From JANQSS01 sp965249735 (GTDB lineage Bacteria > Bacteroidota > Bacteroidia > Chitinophagales > Saprospiraceae), in assembly GCA_965249735.1 (NCBI GenBank), contig CBDFMS010000023.1:310001-374000 (forward strand): 64,000 nt of DNA. Reading direction: 5' to 3'. A model generated the notes under the pieces. The model saw only the letters and a program-made list of their open reading frames with translations, did no database searches and was not told the DNA's origin. This document shows, piece after piece, positions 28,852-38,645 of this stretch. Each line of letters begins with the position of its first letter. Position 1 is the first letter of the stretch. Made by a program: the position numbers and the translations under genes.

Positions 28852-31800
28852 ATGTCAATTACCAAACTTCTTGTTGCCAATCGTGGTGAAATCGCTATCC
28901 GCGTCTTTCGTGCTGCCTCTGAATTGAATATTCAGACCGTTGCCATTTATACCCATGAAGATCGGTTTTCACTGCATCGATATAAAGCAGATCAGGCATT
29001 TCAAATTGGAGACGATGATGATCCATTGAAACCCTATTTAGATATTCAAAAAATCATCCAGGTTGCCAGGCAACACCATGTCGATGCCATTCATCCCGGC
29101 TATGGCTTTTTATCCGAAAATCCGGCATTCGCACGTGCTTGTGTCGAGGCTAATATCATCTGGATAGGTCCTGATGCGGATACAATGGAAGCTCTGGGAA
29201 ATAAAATACACGCCAAACAAGCTGCCGTGCGTGTCGGCGTACCTATCGTAGAATCTTCAGAAGATGCACTCAAATCACTCGACGAGGTAGAAGAAATATC
29301 CATGCGAATTGGTCTGCCGGTCATGATAAAAGCAGCAACGGGGGGAGGAGGCCGTGGCATGCGGATCGTGCGCACAACTTCTGACATCCAACGGATGTAC
29401 CTCGAGGCAACACGGGAAGCTAAAACGGCATTTGGTGATGATCGGGTATTTGTCGAAAAATATATTGACGATCCAAAACACATTGAAATTCAAATATTAG
29501 GAGATCAACATGGCAACCTCGTGCATTTATTCGAACGCGATTGTTCGGTTCAAAGAAGATTTCAAAAAGTCGTGGAGGTAGCTCCGAGCATCAATTTGAA
29601 ACAAGAAACGAAAGACCATCTATATCAATATGCCATTGACATTTGCAAGTCAGTTAATTATGTAAATGCGGGTACTGTCGAGTTTTTAGTTGATCAAAAT
29701 GAGGCTATTTATTTTATTGAAGTCAATACGCGTATTCAAGTCGAGCATACAATTACCGAAGTTATTACGGGAATTGATTTAGTACGTGCACAAATACTGG
29801 TTGCTGGCGGAGTGCCTTTATCTGATCCAAAAATCGGCATCGGCCATCAGTCGAATATTCAATTTCGTGGCTTCGCCATTCAATGCCGGATTACGACGGA
29901 GGATCCGGAAAATGACTTTAAACCGGACTATGGCCGTTTAGTGGCTTATCGCAGTGCCAGTGGTTTTGGTATTCGACTTGATGCCGGAAATGCCTATGCA
30001 GGAGCAACTATTTCTCCCTTCTTTGATAGTATGTTGGTCAAAGTTACGGCATGGGGTCATGGGATTCCCGCCGCTGCCGACCGCCTCCATCGGGCGTTAC
30101 GCGAATTCAGGATTCGCGGTGTTAAAAGCAATATTTCATTTTTATTAAACTTATTAAAGGACGAACAATTCCGTCAAGGAAATATTTCTGTAAATTATAT
30201 AGGTCGGCATCCTGAATTAATGCGATCGGCCAGCTGGAAAAATCGTGGAACACGACTCCTTAGATTTCTTGGTAATATTAATGTAAATGGAAATCCGGAT
30301 GTCAAAAAAATAAATCCTACTGTTATATTTGATCAGGCGAAAATTCCGGATACAACTGATCTTTCTTTTCCCTACGGTACAAAAAACAGATTAGATGATT
30401 TGGGTCGCGATGAGTTTGTAAAATGGATGAAGGATGAAAAGCAAATCATGTATACCGACACCACTTTTCGGGATGCGCATCAATCCTTGCTGGCTACGCG
30501 TGTGCGTACATATGATCTTTTGGAAATTGCCGAGCCATTTGCCAAACGCCATGGGGGAGATTTATTTTCGATGGAAGTTTGGGGCGGGGCGACATTTGAC
30601 GTGTGTATGCGATTTTTGAAAGAATCGCCCTGGAAGCGTTTGATAAAAATGCGCGAGCGCATGCCAAATGTCTTACTACAAATGTTGTTACGCGGGTCAA
30701 ATGGTGTTGGGTATAAAGCCTATCCGGACAATGTCATCGATGCATTTATTGTACAATCGGCGCAGACCGGTATTGATGTATTTCGGATATTTGATTCCCT
30801 CAATTGGATTGAAGGCATGCGCCATTCAATCCAGACTGTTTCTCGTGAGACCCACGCCATCGCTGAGGCCTGCGTGTGTTATACAGGCGACGTGTTGGAC
30901 AAGAACAGCAATCGCTTTGGCTTGTCATATTACACGGACATAGCCAAGCGCCTGGAAGATGCCGGGGCTCATATGCTAGCCATCAAAGACATGGCCGGTT
31001 TGCTCAAACCTCAAGCCGCTGTGGAACTCGTCGAAGCACTGCGCGACAGTGTTGATCTTCCGATCCACCTCCACACGCACGACACATCATCGATTCAATC
31101 GACGACCTATCTCAAAGCCGTCGAGCACGGTGTCGATGTAATTGATGTCGCGCTTGCCTCCATATCCGGGCTGACCTCACAACCGAGTATTAATTCCTTC
31201 GTTGCCTTAATGGAAGGACATCCGCGTGAACGACAAATTGATTTGCAGTCACTAAATGAATTCTCGGCCTATTGGGAAACAGTACGGACATTTTACTACC
31301 CTTTTGAAACCGAATTAAAAGCCGGTACAGCCGAGGTATATGATCATGAAATTCCTGGTGGACAATATTCGAATTTGAGACCACAAGCGCGTGGACTCGG
31401 ATTGGAAGATCAATTCGAAACAATTAAAAACAACTATAAAGACGTCAATGATTTATTAGGGGGTATTGTAAAAGTTACGCCTTCGTCAAAAGTGGTTGGT
31501 GATATGGCCATGTATTTAACATCCAATAATTATACCACTGCCGATATTCTTTCTAATGGAAAAAATATGGATTTTCCTGATAGTTTTAAATCGTTGATGC
31601 GCGGTGATCTAGGGCAGTGGTCTGCGGGATGGCCGGCAGGTTTACAAGAAATGGTGTTAAAAGGTGAACAACCCTATACTACCCGACCTAATGCACAACT
31701 TCCACAACTGGATTTAGAAAAGGAATTCGAATTATTTAAATTAGAATTTGGCGACTTTCATGAGTACAGTGATTTTCTTTCCTATCTCTTGTATCCAAAA

Positions 31801-32301
31801 GTATTTGCTGACTTTTATTATTATTGGCTGGAATATGGTGACGTAAGTAAAATTCCAACTAAAGCATTCTTTTATGGTCTGGATAAAGGCGAGGAAATTG
31901 TGGTTGCTATTGTCCTGGGGAAAAACATCATTATTGAATATCTCAATACCAACGAGGTCGACAAACGCGGATTTCGACTGGTCATCTTCCGTATGAATGG
32001 TGATATTCGATCCGTCCTCGTCAAGGATGTGTCAGCCGGTGAAGTAGCAGCAGCAGCAATCAAGGCCGTCCATGCCAATGAAGTCGGATCTCCACTACAG
32101 GGCAGCCTGGCAAGTGTACTGGTGAGCGAAGGTGATGTCGTGCAATCAGGCGATGCCCTATTTATTATTGAAGCCATGAAAATGGAGAGTACGATTACCG
32201 CTCCGATGGCCGGGGTAATTAAGAAAATATACCTTCAAGATAAAACCCTGGTTGCGCAGGATGATATGGTACTCGAAATCGACCCTGCCGGATCTTCATA
32301 A
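28852..32301 (+). CDS. pyc: Pyruvate carboxylase
   Basis: A protein of 1,149 residues, full length for the single-chain enzyme. An N-terminal biotin carboxylase (1-450) shows LLVANRGEIAIRV, HPGYGFLSENP, the glycine-rich ATP loop GGGGRGMR and IEVNTRIQVEHT. A carboxyltransferase domain follows from about 533 (YTDTTFRDAHQSLLATR). The C-terminal biotinyl domain has EAMKME with the biotinylated lysine at about 1110. It carboxylates pyruvate to oxaloacetate to refill the citric acid cycle and supply gluconeogenesis. It seems to be transcribed alone. Confidence 0.97.
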   Translation: MSITKLLVANRGEIAIRVFRAASELNIQTVAIYTHEDRFSLHRYKADQAFQIGDDDDPLKPYLDIQKIIQVARQHHVDAIHPGYGFLSENPAFARACVEANIIWIGPDADTMEALGNKIHAKQAAVRVGVPIVESSEDALKSLDEVEEISMRIGLPVMIKAATGGGGRGMRIVRTTSDIQRMYLEATREAKTAFGDDRVFVEKYIDDPKHIEIQILGDQHGNLVHLFERDCSVQRRFQKVVEVAPSINLKQETKDHLYQYAIDICKSVNYVNAGTVEFLVDQNEAIYFIEVNTRIQVEHTITEVITGIDLVRAQILVAGGVPLSDPKIGIGHQSNIQFRGFAIQCRITTEDPENDFKPDYGRLVAYRSASGFGIRLDAGNAYAGATISPFFDSMLVKVTAWGHGIPAAADRLHRALREFRIRGVKSNISFLLNLLKDEQFRQGNISVNYIGRHPELMRSASWKNRGTRLLRFLGNINVNGNPDVKKINPTVIFDQAKIPDTTDLSFPYGTKNRLDDLGRDEFVKWMKDEKQIMYTDTTFRDAHQSLLATRVRTYDLLEIAEPFAKRHGGDLFSMEVWGGATFDVCMRFLKESPWKRLIKMRERMPNVLLQMLLRGSNGVGYKAYPDNVIDAFIVQSAQTGIDVFRIFDSLNWIEGMRHSIQTVSRETHAIAEACVCYTGDVLDKNSNRFGLSYYTDIAKRLEDAGAHMLAIKDMAGLLKPQAAVELVEALRDSVDLPIHLHTHDTSSIQSTTYLKAVEHGVDVIDVALASISGLTSQPSINSFVALMEGHPRERQIDLQSLNEFSAYWETVRTFYYPFETELKAGTAEVYDHEIPGGQYSNLRPQARGLGLEDQFETIKNNYKDVNDLLGGIVKVTPSSKVVGDMAMYLTSNNYTTADILSNGKNMDFPDSFKSLMRGDLGQWSAGWPAGLQEMVLKGEQPYTTRPNAQLPQLDLEKEFELFKLEFGDFHEYSDFLSYLLYPKVFADFYYYWLEYGDVSKIPTKAFFYGLDKGEEIVVAIVLGKNIIIEYLNTNEVDKRGFRLVIFRMNGDIRSVLVKDVSAGEVAAAAIKAVHANEVGSPLQGSLASVLVSEGDVVQSGDALFIIEAMKMESTITAPMAGVIKKIYLQDKTLVAQDDMVLEIDPAGSS

Positions 32302-32355
32302 GATAGGGTATTTACCAAAATCAGTTATCTTGTATTATGTGTGAATCATTTTAAG

Positions 32356-33423
32356 ATGAAAATCATTAAATCAATCCGGGACAATGCTGCCTTGATCAGG
32401 CAATATATTATTGTTGGAATTATTCTCGGGACGATATATGGTAGTATCGAATACATTGCACGCTCAGATAGTCTATATCCCCAGGCATACTTCCCATTGA
32501 TCATTCGTGCTAATTTGGCCGCCTTCTTCATCACCATCTCCGCTGCTGTCTTTGAAATTTTTCTAAAAGATCATTTTCTGCAAAAGACGTTCATCTACCT
32601 GGTCTTGGTCCATTCCATTTTCTACACATTCATTATTAGTTTTTGGCTTGCCATTATCAATGGATTCTGGGGCATTATAAACCAAAAAATATCATTCAGC
32701 GAAGGTATGTCAGCCTATTTATTTAATAGGAGTCACTTTATTAATCTACTCTTCATCTTTTTACTGCTGGTGGTCTTCATGGGTCTCAGACAAATCAATA
32801 GCCTTCACAGAAGAGGAGAACTACTGAAGTTTATTGTTGGCAAATACCATCGGCCCAAGGAACTTAATCGAATCTTCTGTTTTATCGACATAAAAAGTTC
32901 CACCAGCATAGCAGAGCAGTTAGGTCATTATCAATTTAGTCTTTTCCTCAAAGATTATTATTCAGACATAACGGACGCCATTCGAAATACAAATGCTGAG
33001 ATATATCAATATGTCGGTGATGAAATCGTATTAACCTGGTCCATAGCAAATGGAATGAAAAATAACAATATGCTGAATTGTTTTTTCGAAATGAAAAAAT
33101 TAATCGATGTGCAAAAGCCAAAATATTTGAAACGTTATGGCGTCTATCCGGAATTTAAGGCCGGTATTCATAGTGGCAAAGTCATCGTCACCTGGGTTGG
33201 AGAAATCAAAAAGCAGATCGTTTACATAGGAGATGTATTAAATACAACCGCGAGGATTCAAGAGGCGAGTAAGCGCCTGTCCAAAGAGTTCTTAATTTCC
33301 GGGGATCTGTTGGAACAGGTAAAGCATATGGAAGGTTTCAAAGCCACGTTTGAAGACGAAACGGTTCTAAGAGGCAAGAAAAAAGGAATTAAACTATTCA
33401 GCCTGACGTTAATTAATAGCTGA
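32356..33423 (+). CDS. Membrane class III adenylate cyclase (4-TM type)
   Basis: Start at the Met at 32356 (MKIIKSIRDN); an earlier one at 32341 adds five residues. About 355 residues. Four hydrophobic segments (about 18-40, 55-75, 82-110 and 130-150) lead through LHRRGELLKFIVGKYHRPK to a cyclase domain. Metal aspartates are in FIDIKSST and YVGDEIV; the base-reading Lys/Asp lie in EIKKQIVYIGDV, and the transition-state Asn and Arg in LNTTARIQ. All catalytic residues are present, so it should make cAMP. A paralogue of the same build is at 56753. Confidence 0.88.
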   Translation: MKIIKSIRDNAALIRQYIIVGIILGTIYGSIEYIARSDSLYPQAYFPLIIRANLAAFFITISAAVFEIFLKDHFLQKTFIYLVLVHSIFYTFIISFWLAIINGFWGIINQKISFSEGMSAYLFNRSHFINLLFIFLLLVVFMGLRQINSLHRRGELLKFIVGKYHRPKELNRIFCFIDIKSSTSIAEQLGHYQFSLFLKDYYSDITDAIRNTNAEIYQYVGDEIVLTWSIANGMKNNNMLNCFFEMKKLIDVQKPKYLKRYGVYPEFKAGIHSGKVIVTWVGEIKKQIVYIGDVLNTTARIQEASKRLSKEFLISGDLLEQVKHMEGFKATFEDETVLRGKKKGIKLFSLTLINS

Positions 33424-33573
33424 ACAAAGAGAAGATTATCTTTGAACCAAGTGCTACAAGCGTATTATTTTTTTAATTAACGTCTTCAAAACGGTAATAC
33501 AACCACAACGACCGGGATGCATATCCGGCTCATTAAACATATAAATCACTAACCGCAAACTGAATAATCAATT

Positions 33574-33960
33574 ATGGAATTTACTTTAAAAACGACAATC
33601 AGCAGCTCGGCGCAGCAGATATATACGACTTGGCTTAGCAGTCACGGACACAGTAATATGACCGGTGGTGTGGCTTCCATATCCGATAAAATCGGGGATA
33701 AATTCACGGCCTGGGACGGATACATTAAAGGACAAAACCTTGAATTGGAACCATATAAACGCATCGTGCAGTCCTGGCGAACGTCACAATTTGAAGCGCA
33801 TGAAGAAGATTCGCAACTTGAAATTTTATTGGATGAAGTTGCCGGACAAACCGAACTCACATTAATCCACACAAAGGTTCCGGAAAGTGGTGAACATTAT
33901 ATAGATGGATGGAACGTTCATTATTTTCAACCAATGAAAAAGTATTTTTCCGAATTATAA
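33574..33960 (+). CDS. SRPBCC (AHSA1-like) domain protein
   Basis: A protein of 128 residues with the START-like helix-grip fold of activator-of-Hsp90-type proteins: IYTTWLSSHGHSNMTGG at the start, FTAWDGYIKGQNLELEPYK, then IVQSWRTS, and a DGWNVHYFQPMKKYF helix at the end. These bind hydrophobic ligands in a cavity; the partner is unknown. A TATCTTTG box at 33437, resembling the Bacteroidota -7 element, lies upstream without a clear -33 box. Confidence 0.85.
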   Translation: MEFTLKTTISSSAQQIYTTWLSSHGHSNMTGGVASISDKIGDKFTAWDGYIKGQNLELEPYKRIVQSWRTSQFEAHEEDSQLEILLDEVAGQTELTLIHTKVPESGEHYIDGWNVHYFQPMKKYFSEL

Positions 33961-33995
33961 AATAACTCAAACCTCAATAAAACCATTTAATCTCC

Positions 33996-34472
33996 GTGGA
34001 GAATAACATCGTCATCAGAGAAGCAATCTTAGAGGATGCACCCGTTATTACACAGATATTGAGTGCCGCGTTTAAGGAATTCAAGACCAACTATACACCC
34101 GGAGCTTTTGCCGCCACCGTAGTTTCAACGGAAAAAGCACGTGAACGGATCAATAAAGGTGTTGTTTGGATCGCCTCATTGAAAAACAATCCAATCGGCA
34201 CGGTTTCAGGGCAAATTCTAAATCATACGTTTTATATTAAAGGAATGGGCGTACTTCCTGAAGCAAGAGGAATGAAAATAGGTTATCAATTATTAAGAAC
34301 CATCGAGGCTTATGCCAGAAAAAATAATTGCCGGGAATTACTTTTGAATACCACGCCCTATTTGAAGCAAGCGATTCGATTGTATGAACGATTTGGGTTT
34401 GAAATAATAAATGAACCCCCTTATGACCTTTTTCAAACGCCATTGTACAACATGAAAAAACAACTTAGTTAA
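33996..34472 (+). CDS. GNAT-family N-acetyltransferase
   Basis: A protein of 158 residues with a GTG start (no ATG fits before the first strand IVIREAILEDAPVI). The acetyl-CoA loop is GVLPEARGMKIGYQLL, followed by LLLNTTPYLKQAIRLYERFGFE, the usual last strand and helix. It transfers acetyl from acetyl-CoA to an unknown amine. It follows the SRPBCC gene by 35 bp and is probably co-transcribed with it. Confidence 0.85.
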   Translation: MENNIVIREAILEDAPVITQILSAAFKEFKTNYTPGAFAATVVSTEKARERINKGVVWIASLKNNPIGTVSGQILNHTFYIKGMGVLPEARGMKIGYQLLRTIEAYARKNNCRELLLNTTPYLKQAIRLYERFGFEIINEPPYDLFQTPLYNMKKQLS

Positions 34473-34498
34473 TTCATTTCAAGTTCTGATATAGCAAG

Positions 34499-34852
34499 AT
34501 GAAAACAGACCGTTCAAGGATCATTCGAATAGCTTTTCAAACACTTTTAACTTTAACCTTGTTTTCATTCTGGGCCGGATTCGCCTTACTCGTCATAAAT
34601 AGACTTTTTTACAATACCCTACCGGGGTACACAATTGGACGACTTTGCATTTGGGAATTAATCGCGCTAATCGTGGCTGCTTTGATTGGTCAATTCATGA
34701 TTAACGCCTGGGGAATTCCGAAACTGGAGACCATCGGGAATAAAGAACGGTTGACAATGAATCCAAAATATGGCGTATATTTCTTCGTATACTTTGTGAT
34801 TGCATTGATTGTGGGGATTTGGCAGTTTTGGATATTTAGTCAACAATTTTGA
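34499..34852 (+). CDS. Small membrane protein, three helices
   Basis: A protein of 117 residues with hydrophobic segments at about 12-34, 46-70 and 90-112, and a basic N-terminus (MKTDRSRIIR). No family recognised. It starts 26 bp after the GNAT gene, so it may belong to the same transcript. Confidence 0.7.
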   Translation: MKTDRSRIIRIAFQTLLTLTLFSFWAGFALLVINRLFYNTLPGYTIGRLCIWELIALIVAALIGQFMINAWGIPKLETIGNKERLTMNPKYGVYFFVYFVIALIVGIWQFWIFSQQF

Positions 34853-34957
34853 GCGGTAAGCAATTAATCTGAGGGTGCAAACGCTCTCTCGTCCATATAA
34901 GTGCCGACGTCAATGACTGTGATAGCTGCCACGACTTCCCGCCTAAAGCTGAATGTT

Positions 34958-35395
34958 ATGCATACTGATCATTTTGATAAACTGAGGAACATGTATTTGA
35001 CTGCCAATATAAACGAGCAGTTATTTGATACGACCGAATGTGATATCACCTCAGAAAAAGCGACAATTTCATTATCTATTTCTGAAAAATATTTTCACGC
35101 CCTGGGCGCGATCCATGGTTCGGTATATTTCAAACTCCTCGATGACGCTGCCTTTTTTGCGGTAAACTCAATCGTTAGGGATGTGTTCGTCTTAACCACT
35201 TCATTTAATGTCAATTTCACACGACCTGTTAATGCAGGAAGAATTACAGCGGTAGGCAAAGTGCGATTTAAGTCTAAGAAGCTATTTATAGCAGATTCAG
35301 TTTTATATAACGCTAAAGGAAAAGAAATCGCTTTCGGAACCGGCAACTTTGTTAAAAGTGAAGTTGCATTGACAGAAGAGATTGGATATAAATAA
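34958..35395 (+). CDS. PaaI-type hotdog thioesterase
   Basis: I start at the Met at 34958 (MHTDHFDKLRNMYLTA), since the longer frame from 34901 adds residues with no family likeness. About 145 residues with the hotdog pattern HALGAIHGSVYFKLLDDAAFFAVNS, in which the HG and Asp lie in the usual active-site helix, then TTSFNVNFTRPVNAGRI. It probably hydrolyses an acyl-CoA in the cytoplasm. Acyl group unknown. Confidence 0.82.
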   Translation: MHTDHFDKLRNMYLTANINEQLFDTTECDITSEKATISLSISEKYFHALGAIHGSVYFKLLDDAAFFAVNSIVRDVFVLTTSFNVNFTRPVNAGRITAVGKVRFKSKKLFIADSVLYNAKGKEIAFGTGNFVKSEVALTEEIGYK

Positions 35396-35449
35396 TTAAT
35401 CCCAACTCTGCATGAAAACTACAGTTAGATATTAAATATCAGTCATGGC

Positions 35450-36172
35450 ATGTTTATGAACAGCAATAAAAATCCGTCATCACTGGTCAGGCAATTAAGT
35501 TGGCTGGTCATCTTCAGCATTGCTATGGCTTATCTTGAATCTGCTGTCGTGGTCTATTTAAGAGAGATCTATTATCCGGATGGTTTTTCTTTTCCATTAA
35601 CACCAATTGACGGCGATATGGTATCTACGGAATTTTGGCGAGAAATTGCGACGATTATCATGCTTGCGGGAATTGGCATTTTAACTGGAAAAACGAATGC
35701 TCAACGTTTTGCTTTTTTTATATTATCATTTGCCATTTGGGACATATTTTACTACGTTTTCCTCTATGTTTTATTAGGCTGGCCATCCTCATTGCTCACG
35801 TGGGACATCCTTTTCCTCGTGCCAATTCCATGGGTTGGTCCAGTCATCACACCAATCATCGTCTCTTTCATGATGATCCTACTTGCCTTAAGTCTACTCT
35901 ATTCAAATAAAAGATTAATCGTACATCAGTGGCTTTTATTAATATTTGGATCCCTGGTTGTAATTTATTCCTGGGTACTTGATTATTGGAATTTTAGCAG
36001 TAATCAAGATTCAACTAGTGCCTGGACCCTATCATCAAAGCAGGAATTATTTGGAAGTGCAGAACAGTATATTCCTGCTGCGTTTAATTGGTATATTTTT
36101 CTGACTGGGATCGTGTTGTTGTTTGCCGGAATCGCATCCCACTATTTGCAACATCGACAATCACCGAATTAA
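35450..36172 (+). CDS. Integral membrane protein, about six helices, unknown
   Basis: A protein of 240 residues. Hydrophobic segments lie at about 15-37, 65-80, 86-108, 115-150, 158-178 and 212-233. A charged loop carries ESAVVVYLREIYYPDGF, a motif I associate with an uncharacterised Bacteroidota membrane family but cannot name. Two Met codons (35450 and 35456) are equally possible starts. Confidence 0.7.
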   Translation: MFMNSNKNPSSLVRQLSWLVIFSIAMAYLESAVVVYLREIYYPDGFSFPLTPIDGDMVSTEFWREIATIIMLAGIGILTGKTNAQRFAFFILSFAIWDIFYYVFLYVLLGWPSSLLTWDILFLVPIPWVGPVITPIIVSFMMILLALSLLYSNKRLIVHQWLLLIFGSLVVIYSWVLDYWNFSSNQDSTSAWTLSSKQELFGSAEQYIPAAFNWYIFLTGIVLLFAGIASHYLQHRQSPN

Positions 36173-36548
36173 TAAATCCTACATAGGCCAGATTTTTATT
36201 TTCATAATTGAACCCCATGAAAAAGGGCAAAAGCAGAACCGTATCCCCCAAATCACATCCGTCTTTCTTCCTTGCCACATCCTATTTGAGCAATAGCTGT
36301 ATTGCAACAATTTCATTCAGATTTCACTTTCAAATCTTCTACGTGACGGTCTAAATCATGCCGCCTCTTAACGAATCGTCAATCCATTGACTATCCACGA
36401 AATCAGTCAACTATGACCAAGGTCATCTGCAGAATAGATAGCAGTCACCGAACTCGATTTCTATCCATGATAGTTTTGTAAAGAGGGCTGATAAAATGAT
36501 CAAAGCCAAGATATATCCGTTCAGAACAACCGGCAAAAACACACAACT
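36173..36548. other. Intergenic region without gene
   Basis: 376 bp; only a TAGTTTTG box at 36471, which could be a -7 element for the following FISUMP gene, though I see no matching upstream box. No repeat or RNA seen. Confidence 0.4.
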
Positions 36549-37244
36549 ATGAAAAGTCACATCCTTCTTTTATTATCCATGTTCCTACTTTGTTCAATTC
36601 TGGCATTTAGCCAGGAGTTAGAGGAAGTGGAAACTGCAGCTATCCAAAACTCGGTAACCGATGTAGATGGTAATACCTATAAGACTGTGCGTATTGGTGA
36701 TCAGGAATGGATGGCAGAAAATCTCAGGGTTACTAAATTTAGAAACAACGCAGCCATAGCCCACATAGATGATGCATTTGATTGGTCCCGCCTTGCGACG
36801 CCTGCCTGGCGTTGGTATCAGGACGATGCTGAACAATATGAGGCCGACTACGGCAAAATGTACAATTGGTTTACAGTAATAGACACCCAGGGCTTGTGTC
36901 CAACCGGATGGCGCGTACCGACCGATAACGATTGGATAACCTTGATGGACTTTTTAGGAGGAATAAAATTAGCTGGTGCATTGCTGAAAGAAGCTGGCAA
37001 TGATCACTGGGCAAGTCATAATAGTGGGGCAACCAATGAAAGTGGATTTACTGGACTTCCCGGTGGGTATTGTAGTTCAAGCGGTTCATTTGGAGAAATA
37101 GGAAATAATGGCTTTTGGTGGAGCAGTACCGAAGTGAATGATAAGGTGGCATCTATCACCATCCTCAATTACCTCGATGATAAGGCCTCAATAGACACGG
37201 TCACGAAGCGGTTTGGATTGTCCGTTCGCTGTGTTAGGGAGTAG
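36549..37244 (+). CDS. FISUMP-domain secreted protein
   Basis: A protein of 231 residues with a signal peptide (MKSHILLLLSMFLLCSILAFSQ). The rest is one FISUMP domain (Fibrobacter succinogenes major paralogous domain): DVDGNTYKTVRIGDQEWMAE-NL, YGKMYNWFTV, CPTGWRVPTDNDW, then GFTGLPGGY, FWWSST and a terminal GLSVRCVRE. All landmarks are present, so it is full length. Function unknown; the fold is related to C-type-lectin-like binding domains. A paralogue lies at 40411. The 7-bp satellite begins 3 bp after the stop. Confidence 0.92.
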   Translation: MKSHILLLLSMFLLCSILAFSQELEEVETAAIQNSVTDVDGNTYKTVRIGDQEWMAENLRVTKFRNNAAIAHIDDAFDWSRLATPAWRWYQDDAEQYEADYGKMYNWFTVIDTQGLCPTGWRVPTDNDWITLMDFLGGIKLAGALLKEAGNDHWASHNSGATNESGFTGLPGGYCSSSGSFGEIGNNGFWWSSTEVNDKVASITILNYLDDKASIDTVTKRFGLSVRCVRE

Positions 37245-37246
37245 GC

Positions 37247-37330
37247 AGTGGACAGTGGACAGTCTAGAATACCAAATTACTCAATCACTCGAATGCTCAT
37301 TTGTTCACCGCTCTTACCTTCTCACTTTGC
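37247..37330. repeat. Heptamer satellite followed by degenerate 8-bp units
   Basis: CAGTGGA twice and CAGTCTA begin 3 bp after the FISUMP stop. Then come degraded 8-bp units (CTCGAATG, CTCATTTG) like those at 736. Both satellite families are joined in one short gap. Confidence 0.6.
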
Positions 37331-37388
37331 GTTCCAGAATGTACTGAAATGACTTCAAAATAAATTTAGGTCAAATTTAACACAGGTC

Positions 37389-37420
37389 ATTGACATTGTT
37401 CTGAATATGGTTTAACTTTG
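37389..37420 (+). promoter_or_regulatory. Candidate Bacteroidota promoter
   Basis: ATTG at 37389-37392 and TAACTTTG at 37413-37420, 20 bp apart, fit the TTTG-N19-21-TAnnTTTG consensus with one mismatch. Transcription would give a leader of about 150 bases before the gene at 37582. Confidence 0.4.
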
Positions 37421-37581
37421 AATGAGTCCCAGACAGAGTTGTTTATAAACAACACACTTCAACATCATTACATTTCCTGCCATGCGAATATCCGTCGTCA
37501 TATTGTACGTGGTTAAACGTGATAAACTTTTTACATCGAATCAAATAAATATTTCTCCTTAACCAATAAATAATAATACAC

Positions 37582-38445
37582 ATGAAAAAATGGATTTTTT
37601 TACTCGCGGTTACTTTTCTGTGGCAAGGGCATATCTTTTCACAGGAATACATAGAAAACGAGGGAGCAATTACCATTGATACGGCTACTTCCCTCACGCC
37701 CGATTCAGGAACTATAGAATTCCGCAGCGGGGAATTTCGCGGATTTGACGGGGTCATTTGGCATAAACTGGATAATCCCGCATATATTCCTCCTCCTCCA
37801 AGTTCAGCTTATGCGTGGTTGACTGATACAGTTTTCATACCGGTAAATGAGTGGACTAAGATTCCATTTGATGGTGTGGTCTTCGACCTTGCAGGTGAAT
37901 TCGTTCCCTACACTGGTGCTTCGTATTCCGAGGGTTCATTTTTTCCTACCGGACCAGGGCTCTACCAGGTGACAGCGAGGTGTGAATATGAGGTCGTTGA
38001 CTACCAACCAGCTGAGGATCCTACTGGAGCTGATATTCCATTGGAGACGAGATCTTATGTCAGTATTGCGGTATTTACCGGAATTCCTCCCGTGGACGAT
38101 ATACCTTCTCCACTGGATGACTTTATGTATTCTCAAGGTAATAATCTTCAAATTGCATGGGGTCTGGATGATAACGGCGTTTTTGGAAACCCCCTAAACA
38201 GAAATAATGCTCCGAATGTAAGCACCATTGTGGAAGTCACGCCGGGTGAGACTATTTCTATTTATGGATTTTGGTATCAGCCATCCGCAGTACCGGGCAC
38301 AGGAGCCATGCCCCTCATGGTTGCACATGATCCCGGCTCAGGTGGATATGCCGAAGAATCACCAGCACCGGAAACGGCAGGTCCACCACCCAGTGTACCG
38401 GACAAATCGAAAGTGTATGTGACCATTCATCGGGTGTTTCCATAG
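37582..38445 (+). CDS. Secreted protein with C1q/TNF-like jelly-roll
   Basis: A protein of 287 residues with a signal peptide ending HIFSQ. A short tail-fibre-like segment follows (GTIEFRSGEFRGFDGVIWH). Then a beta-rich domain from about 75 has the C1q-like order: IPFDGVVFDLAGEFV, GPGLYQVTARCEYEV, YVSIAVFTG, LQIAWGLDD, and VEVTPGETISIYGFWYQ. C1q-like domains usually form trimers and bind ligands at the surface; that use here is inference. The heptamer satellite starts at its stop codon. Confidence 0.7.
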   Translation: MKKWIFLLAVTFLWQGHIFSQEYIENEGAITIDTATSLTPDSGTIEFRSGEFRGFDGVIWHKLDNPAYIPPPPSSAYAWLTDTVFIPVNEWTKIPFDGVVFDLAGEFVPYTGASYSEGSFFPTGPGLYQVTARCEYEVVDYQPAEDPTGADIPLETRSYVSIAVFTGIPPVDDIPSPLDDFMYSQGNNLQIAWGLDDNGVFGNPLNRNNAPNVSTIVEVTPGETISIYGFWYQPSAVPGTGAMPLMVAHDPGSGGYAEESPAPETAGPPPSVPDKSKVYVTIHRVFP

Positions 38446-38549
38446 TGGACAGTTGGCAGTGGACAGTTGACAGTTGACAGTGGACAGTTGGCAGTGGACA
38501 GTTGGCAGTTGGCAGTTGGCTGTTGGCTGTAGGCTGTAGGCAGAGGGCA
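38443..38549. repeat. Heptamer satellite, about 15 units
   Basis: An unbroken run of 7-bp units starting in the stop codon itself (TAGTGGA, CAGTTGG, CAGTGGA, CAGTTGA), drifting to CTGTTGG, CTGTAGG and CAGAGGG at the far end. Confidence 0.9.
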
Positions 38550-38645
38550 GTTAAATAAAATAACGCCCCAATCCCGGTCCACTGATGACGTAATTAAGTT
38601 CGACTGTATTGAGAAAATACGATATTTAGAATCTTATTACTGCAA